A DNA stretch of 64,000 bases from Erythrobasidium yunnanense. Lineage: Eukaryota; Basidiomycota; Cystobasidiomycetes; Erythrobasidiales; Erythrobasidiaceae. This document shows, piece by piece, positions 1 to 9,747 of this stretch. A model generated the notes under the pieces. That model had not been told where the DNA came from. It made no database searches and saw nothing but the letters and a program-made list of their open reading frames with translations. The translations under genes were made by a program, and so were the position numbers. The DNA is taken from NCBI GenBank assembly GCA_001600175.1, contig BCJC01000006.1:449968-513967 (forward strand), given 5' to 3'. Each line of letters begins with the position of its first letter. Position 1 is the stretch's first letter.

Positions 1-901
1 ACCGTTCGTCGCAAGGGTGATTCATCTGCCGGATCTCGCTCGTCTACGCTATCGCTGCTCTCAGACAGTATAGAGAGTGATAGCGAAACATTGCTGGAAG
101 ATGTAGACGAAGCGTTCGAAGTCGACGAGTGTCTGCTGTGCTGCGAAGGTCGCCCATTCATTGCGACTTCATGCCTTTCGCACAGGTATCATATGCTGGC
201 TTTAATGTGGTATAGTTCTGAATTGAGCAGAGGAAAAGAAGCAAAAGCAGCTGACTTCTTCTGCGTCAGGTCGATATCGATAGGGGTGAGACCAGCAACG
301 GGTGTCTGTCCCGTTCCACGCACGCAAACCTGCAGTTGCTAGCAAGATATACCTCTTGAAGACAATATGACCGTCAAGGCCTTAGCTGCGCGTCTGCAAG
401 ATTGTCCCATTTATGCCCTCACACGCGTCCAGAATTTTCAGCAAGACGCTTTAGCCTCTTCATCTGCTGCCTGACGTCTCTTCTTCACCACTTAATGCTA
501 ACAGTCTCTACCCTTATAACCATGCGCTGCTCCAGTCGAGCAGTCTTTCCAGTTACGGGCGCGGTTGAAATCGCAGGACTTCGAAAAAGTCGTGCATACT
601 GCATATACTCTTATGACTAATCCTATCGCGTCACATCAGGATGCAGCGTGCGTACAACTGCGGGCCAGCATAATGTACCGGCCAGAACAGCTCTCGCTCT
701 CTCCAAGGCAACTTGGTGTACAGCAAAATACAAACACGAGGTCAGCTAGCTTGAATTGGCTAGTCGGGAGTACTTCTCTCTCTTAGGTACGCCCAGTCTT
801 TTGCTGACCGATCTGACACTCTCCTCCGGGCTAAGAACCACAACAAAATCGCAAAAGACACGCTGTTTTCCTGGATCGCGCTATACGCACGCGAATGGTG
901 A
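1..901 (+). CDS. 3' part of an unrecognised multi-exon protein gene
   Basis: The reading frame is open from the first base. Visible exons are 1-185, a 16-nt microexon 270-285, one from 343 to about 390, one from about 530 to 673, and 787-901 ending in TGA. Donor at 186 and acceptor at 269, donor GTGAG at 286 and acceptor at 342, and donor at 674 with acceptor at 786 all keep phase. The fourth junction (about 390 to 530) is not resolved. The product starts Ser/Glu/Asp-rich, then has a Cys cluster (CLLCC near residue 47) and a helical, basic-aromatic C-terminus ending in ALYAREW. I do not recognise the family. The 5' end lies outside the window. Confidence 0.45.
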
Positions 902-1475
902 ATGCTACGATACTAATGAGATAGATGCCTTACTCTTGCAGAGCAAGGCACAGCGGCCAATCATACGAGAGAGCAACTCTCAACGCGCTCGACTGGGATG
1001 CGAGATCTTCATATTCACGGACCACCATAGCGCGTCTGCGGGCCATATAAACAGGCATAAACAACCATAGGTGACGCGACCCATTTTGATCATGTGACGT
1101 TACCGCGAGAAAGTCATCTGTCCAAATCGCACCAAGCTGCATCGTTGGATGCTTCTGAATCGAGCTTTCTACGTATCTATACAATACTTCAGCTCGTATC
1201 CATGCCATATCAGGTTGTCCCTGAAGACGCGAAGGGCAAGTCGAGGCGACTTTATTTCTGGTTCCATCGTCTGATTGGGCAAGAACATGAGATCGCCGGA
1301 TCGTCGATGGGCATCTCGTTCATGCTAAGACGACATCGTGACGCGACTATCAAGCAAGCCTTATGACGTGTCTAACGACTATAAACAAGGACTTTCCGGA
1401 CGCCGTGTCTCTTTCCTTTCTTCATATCTAAAACATCTTCCCCACCTCACACAACACTCAAACAACTTATACACA
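902..1475. other. intergenic stretch, no gene seen
   Basis: No frame here combines length, splice logic and protein-like composition. The last 100 bases are pyrimidine-rich with CAA-rich leader sequence just before the next ATG, typical of a fungal promoter and 5' leader. Confidence 0.5.
1380..1386 (+). promoter_or_regulatory. TATA box of the KGG stress-protein gene
   Basis: TATAAAC lies 90 bases before the ATG at 1476, followed by a CT-rich stretch and a CAA-rich leader. This is a usual fungal arrangement for a strongly expressed or stress-induced gene. Function is inferred from position only. Confidence 0.5.
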
Positions 1476-2016
1476 ATGGCTCAGAACTACTCTGCTAAGG
1501 AACACGATGGTCTCCGCAAGGACGGACAGCCCGACCAGAGACTCAGCAGCGAGCATGTGAGCCCGCTCCTACTTAGCCGCGAAGTGAACGATGCTGACAT
1601 AGGAAATTCTTTAAGGGGTTTGGAGGCGATAGGGAGCGTGCTTCAGAGGCGTATGTTGTTCCTACCACATCTTGGTTCCATCCCCGATACTGACTTTGAC
1701 TTCCAGCGGAAAGAAGGGAGGCTCCACCCAGCCAGATGAGGTCTACAAGCCATCAGAGCACGGAGGACTCAAGGAAGACGGTACCGAGGACAAGCGAACC
1801 AAGAGCGACCATGGGTGAGTTCGATCTCGGTCAGGCTTCGGCCTTGACCAGCGCCTATCGAGTAGAGCATAGCTAACGCCGTTTCCGAAGCTTTGGGGGT
1901 GACAGAGAGTTCGCTTCAGAGATGGGCAAGAAGGGGTGAGTCTTTGGCGCTCGCCGTCCTGTTCTTTGGCTAACGGCTATCCTTCCAGCGGCTCCACCGG
2001 CTCTTCCGACGAGTAA
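1476..2016 (+). CDS. small hydrophilic KGG-repeat stress protein
   Basis: A protein of about 98 residues from five exons: 1476-1556, a short one near 1624-1657, one near 1708-1813, one near 1892-1936, and a last one ending with TAA at 2014-2016. Joined in phase it shows two repeats of the same plan: a SEH/DGL...DG..D.R segment followed by GFGGDRE.ASE.GKKGG. It has no Cys, no membrane segment and very high polar content. The paired GKKGG motifs match small fungal and bacterial stress-induced KGG proteins, probably disordered and cytosolic or nuclear. The internal repeat itself confirms the exon joins. Molecular role is unknown. Confidence 0.75.
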
Positions 2017-2462
2017 ATGCGCTCGCATACATTCATAACTTAGTTATTATCATAACAATGTAGCTATCCTGCCGTATACCAACTATCAATCTGATCTGAG
2101 AACCTTCCGACATTCACGCCCGCTTTGCGACAAACGGATTTTCGGCCCAATTTTACAATACTTTGGTACCTACTGCCAGTCGAGCAATGGTTGTATTCTT
2201 TCATTGTTATTTATCGACCTGATCAAACCTATGCCTCCCGCAATTCGGCACCTGGCCTGTTCGTTTGTATACTCTGACCGGAGCCTCATAAGCCTCCATG
2301 GCACTATGAAAGAGCGTAAGTCCTGTCAGCTATTGCTTGCAGATTGATAGCGAGTAGGGTTGCCCGGAATCGAGGATGTCTAGCATTGTACCTTGCGACC
2401 CCTCTAATAGCTATATAACGATACACAGCATGCATGATACCTCTACATGTACATCGGAACAC
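2017..2462. other. convergent intergenic region
   Basis: This is the 3' flank shared by the plus-strand KGG gene and the minus-strand PRPP synthetase gene. It is AT-richer than its neighbours and I see no gene in it. Confidence 0.5.
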
Positions 2463-4044
2463 CTAATTCCTCGGTTTAGGCGTTCCCGGCCGTGTGGGCG
2501 GTCTCGACATTGCGGGAGTTCGCAATGCTCGATTGTGTCGGTCCAGGTCGGCCTCTTCCTCTGTTTGGGCGTCTGAGGCGATATGACAACGGTCAGAGAT
2601 GGTCTTCGAGATGAGAAAGCCCGGTACGTACAGTCTATCCTGATCGGATCCCAGAGCATCGCATCGAAGAGGTAGCTGACAGATTCGCCATAATGACTCC
2701 TTCGAATAGTCTCTGCCAAGACGTGAGAGATGTCAAGCACTTTGAGCTTTTCGCAGCCTTCAGCATGTTCCTCTTGGGGAAGTGTATTCGTAACGACTAG
2801 CTGGTTGATCGTGGATTTCGTAATTTTCTCAAGTGCATTCGAAGACAGGATACCATGCGTCACCATCGCAATGGTAGATTTGGCACCTGCTTCTCCAAGA
2901 TGTTGCGCAGCCAGAGCTAGTGTCCCGCAAGTATCCGCCTGTAATCACCGTCAGTAACGCAAAAGCATACGAAGAAGATATGCATACCATGTCGTCGATC
3001 AAGATGGCAGTCTTGCCAGTAACATTGCCAACGAGCACCATTCTGGACACTTCATTGGCCTTCTTGCGCTCCTTGTGGAAGAGGGCGAATTCCAGATTGA
3101 GTTTCGCAGCAAGTGAAGATGCCCTGTATTGTGACTATGAGACTCGAAACGAGTAATGCGGAACAGGTGCGAACCTCTTCGCGCCTCCGGCATCTGGCGA
3201 GACGATAACGGCGTTCTCGACATCGATACTTTGCCGTAGATATTGAACCATGGTAGGTTCAGCATACAGCTATCATGCGCGTCGTCAGCGAGGTGAAGCT
3301 CCCAAATGAATCGCGGCATACACTGTTTAGATGCATCAGTAAGGCCGGCTTGAGCTAGCTCGCACCTGTGCAACTCACTTGTCTACGGGTACGTCAAAGA
3401 AGCCTTGTATTTGTGATGCGTGAAGATCCATGCACTGAGGGGAAAGCCGGAGTCAGCCGGTCATTGCTCTTGCTTCGCATCCTTCCGGCTTACGATAACA
3501 TGCGTTACTCCGCTACTTTGCAGCATGTTCGCAACGAGCTTGGCAGTAATGGGAGCACGCGACTTGTCCTTCTTGTCTTGCCTTGCGTAAGGGAAATGAG
3601 GGAGAACGGCTGTGATCCTCCGGGCGCTCGCAATCTTGCAGGCATGGCACATAATCATCGTCTCCATGAGAGAGCCATTGGTAGGTGTCAAGTTGGACGA
3701 AGCCGTGCTTGAGAACCGTCAAATCAGCCAACCGTCCGGTTTATCGCATCTTCTCATTATGGCCAGTGTTTGCAACCAACTTGATAATGTAGACATCTGC
3801 TTCGCGTACGCTTTCTTTGAGATCAAGTCCAATCTCGCCAGACGGTTTCCTACAGAACAGGCGGAGTTTGGCCCGCAAATCAGCCCAAGAGATTTTCTGG
3901 TGCTATCAGATAGACAGTCGCAACAAACCGGACGAGGCCTGGATCAGAGAGAGGGATTCCAAGACGTTTGCTGACGAGATGCGCGAGCTCTGGATGCGAG
4001 CTGCCGCTGAACAGCTTGATGGACCCGAAATTACTCGACGGCAT
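2463..4044 (-). CDS. PRS: ribose-phosphate pyrophosphokinase (PRPP synthetase)
   Basis: Makes PRPP from ribose 5-phosphate and ATP, feeding purine, pyrimidine, His, Trp and NAD synthesis; acts in the cytosol. Family signatures read in order: [13 protein letters not shown] at the N-terminus, [16 protein letters not shown], the conserved [20 protein letters not shown]-type block with [12 protein letters not shown], then [17 protein letters not shown], the SPDAGGAKR loop, and [10 protein letters not shown], the PRPP-binding loop. [15 protein letters not shown] follows near the C-terminus. At least seven exons. The start ATG at 4044 gives a short leader before the conserved region. A last intron (donor GTACGTACC, branch CTGAC) adds a polar Pro/Arg-rich tail after the usual family end, stopping at 2463. 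The first two junctions are the least certain. Confidence 0.88.
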
Positions 4045-4291
4045 CGCTTGAAAGTGGACACGAAGCACGAAGGAAAGAGCCGAAAGCGACGGAAAGGCAG
4101 TAAAAGACAACCGTACAGCTTTTGCAACTTCAAGAATACGATAGAGCTAAGTTTGCATCACCACGTTCGTGTAGAGCATCCGTTAGAATGGCCAAAGTGT
4201 CTTCGCGACGCCGAATTAGGGGTAGGCAGCTTGTGAAGAAGCCGCAAGATACAACAACAACTACAGCAGTCCATCTCAGACAGCCAGCATC

Positions 4292-6263
4292 TCACGCATT
4301 ACTGCTGGACTTGGCTTTTGCAGCTTGAACCGCTCGCTGAACCCGGTCTCTAGCAGCTAATGCTGCCGAACTCGGTGGTCGCCTCACTGTCGTCTTCTCT
4401 GCTGTCACAAAATCTACCTTACGCTTTTCTTCGTTTCTTGGCTGACTGTTCGTCTTCACAGCCAGCAAAGGTCGAGCGGGAGGAGTGTCAGCTGCCGAAG
4501 CTAAGATGCTTTGTAAGGCTGTAGACGTGACAGACACTCTGAGATCTTTCTTGACAGGCTTCTGAGTGGCTTTTGTCCGATCTGGGGCGGTGAAGGTCTG
4601 CTGGCTGTTCTTCACTACTCCGCCTGCTACCAACGGTTGCCGCCGATCTGCACCAGTGATTTTCTGTTCGTCCACAATCCTGGGAGCCTCGACAGACTCC
4701 TTGATCGTTCTCTGCCTATCCGCCTCGATAGCCTGCAAGCGTTCCTTCTCAAGCTCTGCTCTTTCCTCTTGTAGCCGAGCTGCAGCCTCTGTGAACTTCC
4801 GTCTCTCCTCTTCTAAGGCTTTGCGTTGCTTCCGAAGCTCTTTCTTCTCTAGCTCAGCATTTGTGGCTCGTTCAGCTGAACGGGATTCGCCTTTACTTTC
4901 CAGGAGGGCAATCGCTGCTTGCGAATCCTGCAGCTGCGCTCGCACGTCATCTATCAAACGACTTCAGAACATTTATGACAGCATTGTAGGTGAAGCCGTG
5001 CATACCGAGATCGGCCTGCATGATCGCCAGACTCTGCTCCAGCTCTTCTATCTTTTCGCGCCCCTCGGTTCCTCGTTGTTCTCTTTCTTGCTCAAGCTGT
5101 GTTCGCACTTGTTCTGTATTCTCTACGGCTTGCTCGCGCAGGCTGACGAACAGCTTAGACAGATACTGCGTGAGAGCATCCGGCGACAAGGCTAGGTGCG
5201 GCATGCTGCTGGAAACCAGCTGCCACAGAAACAGCATCAGTGCGATATAATCGTGCAGAATGGCAATCAGACTCACGTCTTCATCCGTATCTTCTGCCAA
5301 TGAAGGCATTTCCTGCCCTAAAGCTTGCAAGGTTGCCCTCACTTCGCTGGCGATATCGCCAATGACCTCCCGTAGGTGAACATTCTCCTCTTGCACCACT
5401 ACTCTAGCCTCTTCCAGCTCTTTCAGGCTGCGTTCCAGTAAGCGTACTTCTGACGATGCCTCTCCGTCTTCGCTGTAGCTCTGGCCGATTGTATGCGAAG
5501 GATTGAGTGTGATGGATGCACTGTTGTTCGGTGGAGATGTGACTTTCTGCCAGCGTTGAATAGTAGCGGCCATCTCGTGTTCGCGCCGCTTGTTCTCGTA
5601 TTGGGCTGTAGACTTGACAGTCTGTAGAGCTAGCCTGGCTCTTGCAGCCTCCTCTTTCGCTATTGTATGTCTTACGACTTCGCTAGCTAGCTCCTTCGTA
5701 GCCGCTCTTGGAATTATAGGCGTACGTTAGCGGATATTTGTATATGACCCAAATTTGCTTAGCTCACAAGGTTTTCGCTTTCGCTGCCTCTTTCTCTTGC
5801 TCATTGGCAACCATGGTTTGCATATCGCGTGATGTCTGAGTTTCGAGCCTTGAGTATTCGCTGGCTAGGTTCCGGTACTTGGCCATCAAGTGTGATTGAT
5901 GAGCTGCGTTATCCTGGTAGACCGGCCTTTCTATCAGCATGGGAGTCGTATCTGGCTATCTTCGGTATTTACGGCGGCCTTCGCAAGCATGCTGTTCAAG
6001 CACTTCTCGAGCCGACTTGTTTCTTGCTCATCCCAATTCTTCAGATCCAAGGGTTTCGACAGGAAGCCATGCGCTATAAGTTGGTTTTGAGTGTATCCAA
6101 ATCCACTGGCGTCGGTCTCATGACTGTGCGAACGAGCTTTGCTTAGATCTCAGAGCCCTCTTCGGAACGGGCGGATCTGGGCGCACCCTTTGCCAGCCCC
6201 GAACGGACTGGACGCAACATCATGTGCGAACTTTGCGAATGGTTTGCGAGGAGGAGTCTTCAT
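4292..6263 (-). CDS. ADIP/SSX2IP-like coiled-coil protein
   Basis: Spliced from ATG at 6263. Exon 1 gives a basic N-terminus (MKTPPRKPFAKFAH), then a conserved-looking globular segment (GFGYTQNQLIAHGF, KPLDLKNWDEQE, LEKCLNSMLA). Long coiled coils rich in Glu, Lys, Arg and Gln fill most of the rest, and the tail is a low-complexity Ala/Lys/Ser region ending at 4292. Introns with GTAAAT, GTGAGC, GTGAGT and GTATGC donors keep phase throughout. The N-terminal segment plus coiled coil resembles afadin/alpha-actinin-binding proteins (SSX2IP/Msd1), which anchor microtubules at centrosomes or spindle pole bodies. That assignment is from memory of the family and is moderate. It ends 248 bp upstream of the PRPP synthetase start. 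Confidence 0.65.
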
Positions 6264-6334
6264 GCTGAGGTTGTGCGGGCAGAGGTGAAGGATGGTCGCC
6301 CGTCAAAACAAGCTCGACGCGCGCTTGATCGAGG

Positions 6335-7342
6335 TCACGTGCAAGCTTCAGCAGAAGAGTCGGGCAGCGCGATGCCTACAGCAGCGTAGTAGTCCTCTAC
6401 CTGAGCACGGATAGACTTCGCAAGTAGCTTCTTGTCCTTGCCGCGAGCTGGGATTAGCTCCATACGCCTGCGAACTTCGGCTTTGATCTCGTCCGCTCTG
6501 GCTCTTTCTGTGGCCACTCTGGCAGCTTGCATTTCGACCTCTGCTTTCCAAGCTTTGAAAGTATCTGTGAGGCCCGCTTCCTGCAGGAAAGCTTCCCTTG
6601 TGGCACCCTGATCTATCTCGATTCTAGGCCCATCTTGCGAACGCCTCAGATGCCATTCCCACATGATTGCATCTGACTCCTTGACGCCCGACGCTCTCCA
6701 ACCATACTTGAGGGGAATGCCTGCTATCTGAGCCTTCTCCATCCATATGTACAGGGCCTCGCGAGTAGCGAAGCCTTCGAGATATTGCGGATAAGACAGG
6801 TGCAACATTGCAAGAATCTCCCGCAAGCTAGCGGAGATCAAGAAAGATGGGATGGAAGGAGTTGGCTTTGAGGTGAACAACCCTCGTTGATCGAGATACA
6901 AGCCGAATCGCAAGATCGTCTTGCTGAGCATATGACCTATGATTAATCAGCGAGTTGTTTTTACCCTTCGCACCCACTACTGACCTAGTCTGCTATAGCT
7001 GTGCAGAAAGACTTGCAGCTCCCAGGTCTCCTTCGCGCAGATATGCACATCCACCTGAGCATAGATTGCGCCAAGCGGTACAAGGAAGTTCGAGGTAGGT
7101 CTGCCTTCAATCACTGCTTTTGCACCCAATGCAATGACTACTACCTCGTTCGTGGTGTTCTCGCAAGGTGAATGTACGATCACATCAAGGTCGCCATGCG
7201 AGTCTTTTCCTGGATCTGTAGGCGGACTAGCGAGGCCTTCGAATAACGGAGCGAGCTTTTGATGGGCATAGAGGCATAGTTCGTCGTATTGGGCTTGTGT
7301 GAGACGCGGAGTGCCGTACTCCTTGAAAGCGTTACCTCCCAT
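6335..7342 (-). CDS. conserved fungal nucleotidyltransferase-like protein
   Basis: Two exons, 6977-7342 and about 6335-6945, joined across an intron with donor GTCAGT and acceptor ATAG, give about 320 residues. The N-terminus MGGNAFKEYGTPRL and the segment KDSHGDLDVIV fit a nucleotidyltransferase-fold palm (G-D-L-D-V, acidic pair for metal), seen in a family of uncharacterised fungal proteins starting MGGNAF. The second half is helical and basic, with WEWHLRR and a charged coiled stretch near residues 230-290. No substrate can be named. It begins 399 bp from the divergent HAD gene and ends 71 bp before the coiled-coil gene starts. Confidence 0.7.
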
Positions 7343-7741
7343 GGAGGTCGGTCAGGCCTTTTCCAGGTAAATCAATGACGGTTGAGATGATCTCTAGTAA
7401 ATCAAGACTGGATGGAAGTCCTCAGAGTGGGTTGGACAGGAGGGCAAATGGGGTTTGGGCTTCAAGCCAAGCAGATTTAGGTATTTTGGGCATAATTTGA
7501 GTCAGAATGGTTGTAGCGTGCGGGCAGCACAGACTAGGTGATCGACTCTGCAACGCACAAGAAACTCAATAATCTGCGAAGTTGCGACCAATTGGTAGAA
7601 TCGTGACAGCCGAAGCAGCTTGTTCCGTCCCTAACCGCGTAAAGCTAAAGTACTCTCCTCAAGCAAGCGAAGAAACACACAATCACTGCAGCATCTTCCT
7701 CTCCCTCTGCGCCCATTCGAACTTCCACGAAAAGCGCTATC
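7343..7741. promoter_or_regulatory. divergent promoter region
   Basis: The 399 bp between two divergent start codons (7342 minus, 7742 plus) must hold both promoters. I see no clear TATA box and no open frame of interest. Confidence 0.45.
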
Positions 7742-8940
7742 ATGCCACGACCTAAGATCCAAGCTTGCATATTCGACATGTCCGCTATGCTTTCTGGAGC
7801 TTCCTGTAACGACTAACATGGCATTCTCACTACTAGGGACGGGCTTCTGATTGACTCCGAGCGCGTGTATACATTGGGTCAGTTATGCTTCGGTGTCTTC
7901 TTCATTAATCTTCCTGAATTTCTTTCCTTCCGCTTTCCATAGTCACGAACGAGCTTCTGAAACCGTAGGTGTAATGCCGTGTATAAGCTCAAAGCAATGT
8001 TGACTTGCAATTACCCGCAGGTACGGCAAGGAGGTCACATGGGAAGTGAGTCGCATTTGCTGTGAAGCTGCAAGACAAGATCTAAATGACATCTTCTTCA
8101 GCTCAAGAAAGGTATCATGGGACGTCCGGGCCTCGATGCAGCACGCTACCTTGTCGAATTCACCGGAATACCTCTTACGCCCGAAGAAGCTATGAAGCAA
8201 GCGGAGCAGCGACAAGAGGAGCTCTTCACAAAGGTGCGAACTATATGCGTACTTCACAATGAGCGGGCTAATCCGATGTTCCAGGTCTCACCGATGCCGG
8301 GAGCGCTCAAGTAAGGCTGCTGTGAGCGAAGCCTGCATGTATTGCTGACGTCCTGCATACAGACTAGTCGCTCATCTGGCTACTCACAAAGTGCCTATAG
8401 CGATAGCTACCGGATCACGCCAGAAGAACTTCGTCTTGAAGGTGAGTGAGCCAACCTTTCATGTAGGATCCGCTGACAAGACTTATCGCCAGACCACACA
8501 CCTTCCGGAGCTCTTCGAGCACTTTCCTACCGCTTCGATCGTGACTGCAGATACTGAGCAGGTCAAGAAGGGCAAGCCGAATCCAGATATCTTCCTCTAT
8601 GCTGCAGAGACGCTGGGCATCAAGACTGACGAAGAGCGAGCGAAAGTGCTAGTGTAAGTAGGCATCATAATGTGCCTGGATTAACTGATCTCATACCGTC
8701 GCAACAGCTTCGAAGATGGTATCCCAGGGGTAAAAGCTGCAAGAGCTGCCGGCATGGAGGGTAAGCTGGCTGCTTTCCTGAAAGCGATGCATGCTAATAG
8801 TTTGTGCAGTCGTATGGGTACCGGATGAGGGCCTAGTCGCGGCGGCTAGCGAAGAGAAAGTCGATGCATCGCAAATCTTCCAAAGCTTGGAGCAGTTCAA
8901 GCCTGAAGAATGGGGTCTGCCAGCATACGACGAACAGTAG
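7742..8940 (+). CDS. HAD-superfamily phosphatase (pseudouridine-5'-phosphatase / HDHD1 type)
   Basis: At least six exons with introns of 45-70 nt. HAD motif I is FDMDGLLIDSE (nucleophile and acid Asp pair, formed across the first intron). Motif II is IAIATGS, motif III the Lys of KKGKPNPDIF, and motif IV is FEDGIPGVKAA. A cap with GRPGLDAARYLVEFTGIPLT sits between motifs I and II, as in subclass I HAD phosphatases such as HDHD1 and yeast YKL033W-A. The expected role is hydrolysis of a sugar or nucleotide monophosphate in the cytosol; substrate is not determined by the sequence. The first donor (GTCCGC) is weak but is needed to keep motif I intact. Confidence 0.85.
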
Positions 8941-9096
8941 AAGATGTAGAAATCTGTTGTATTGCTTAGACAGTTGACAACAAGATCACTAAGTCTAGCA
9001 AGGGTATACCGCGTAAAGGGCCCTGCGATAAGAACCTGAAGTCAAGTCAGCAACTGACCACTCTTTAGAACCATGCATAGATTCTTGAGATGTGTG

Positions 9097-9206
9097 GGAG
9101 TTCAGCTAGCCGTTCTTAGTAATACATTGTGCGTCCGCACGGATATTGCCCATTAGGGAATATCCTCTCGGAATAAGCATGGAATATGATTTATCATCGT
9201 AACGAG
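9097..9206 (-). ncRNA. box C/D snoRNA candidate targeting 18S rRNA
   Basis: Lies in the intron 9036-9246. C box ACGATGA is at 9200-9194 and D box CTGA at 9105-9102. The segment just upstream of the D box is antisense to the universally conserved 18S motif GCCGUUCUUAGU: the plus strand at 9109-9120 reads that rRNA sequence. Pairing extends by a G-U and a U-A pair toward the D box. By the D+5 rule the first C of GCC would be 2'-O-methylated. An internal hairpin (9141-9165, about 10 bp, GGATATTCCC against GGG.AATATCC) sits between the boxes. The 18S sequence is recalled, not supplied. Confidence 0.68.
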
Positions 9207-9352
9207 GGGTGATGGACGAGGAATAGTTGAGAAGTGAGACACTTACAGCTCCATGCGCGCGCTCTATGAGTGACGAGCCTCGGTCTTACACTACAGGAAG
9301 CGAAGAACCAGAGTCAGCACGATATACTGCCTTCACATTGTGATATGATCGA

Positions 9353-9455
9353 AGGATCTCAGACATAGAATAATGTAGTTATAATGTATAGCGAGTATCC
9401 TCAACGCACAAGGCATAGGAATTTGATGGTATCGTATAGTGATCATCGCGGTAGG
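9353..9455 (-). ncRNA. box C/D snoRNA candidate targeting the 18S GCAUGGAAUAAU segment
   Basis: Lies in the intron 9291-9482. C-like box GCGATGA is at 9449-9443 and D box CTGA at 9362-9359. The 12 nt directly upstream of the D box (plus strand 9363-9374, ACATAGAATAAT) pair with the conserved 18S segment GCAUGGAAUAAU; the two differences are both G-U wobbles. This rRNA neighbourhood is a known methylation hot spot in yeast and vertebrates, as recalled. The C box deviates at its second base. No terminal stem is obvious. Confidence 0.55.
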
Positions 9456-9597
9456 GAGGAGGGCGAGATGAAGGGCACTTACGAGGTACTCGATTGCTTG
9501 GGAAGTTGAAAATCGTGTGTAGATACGCTGCGGCGAGTCTTTGTATGCGAAGTCAGCACACGTTCACTTCGAATTGTGAAGGAAGGGAGGGATAGCG

Positions 9598-9696
9598 TGT
9601 AATTCAGAAAATAAGCTAGTGTTTGGCTGTGCTTGGTTTAGTCACTCCGTCATGAGATATCGGACTGGGGCGACAATTGTTGCTCATCTTGTTGTG
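9598..9696 (-). ncRNA. possible third box C/D snoRNA (orphan)
   Basis: Lies in the intron 9539-9739. A GATGA-containing box (AAGATGA, 9690-9684) and CTGA (9607-9604) are spaced like those in the two neighbouring introns. I found no rRNA complementarity by eye, and the C box deviates at position 2. Support comes mainly from its place in the same host. Confidence 0.35.
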
Positions 9697-9747
9697 GGAA
9701 GAAAGGTGGATGGATAAGCGTGGATGGTTGAAAACTGACCTGACAAG

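Larger units (their letters stand above)
8950..9740 (-). ncRNA. spliced non-coding host transcript (or 3'UTR of the pyridoxal kinase mRNA) carrying snoRNAs
   Basis: Downstream of the pyridoxal kinase stop (9748) three consecutive introns are readable on the minus strand: 9539-9739 (donor GTCAGT), 9291-9482 (donor GTAAGTG) and 9036-9246 (donor GTAAGTG). Each acceptor is preceded by a GCTGAC branch site. They bound two tiny exons, 9483-9538 (56 nt) and 9247-9290 (44 nt), and a last exon below 9035. The exons carry no convincing reading frame. The introns are about 190-210 nt, far longer than the 45-75 nt usual here, and each contains a GATGA box and a CTGA box 84-100 nt apart. This is the layout of a snoRNA host gene. 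Confidence 0.6.

Noticed and set aside
930-1208. Minus-strand frame of 92 codons
   Set aside because: It overlaps a plus-strand 3' region, has no splice continuation or motif, and is expected by chance at this length.
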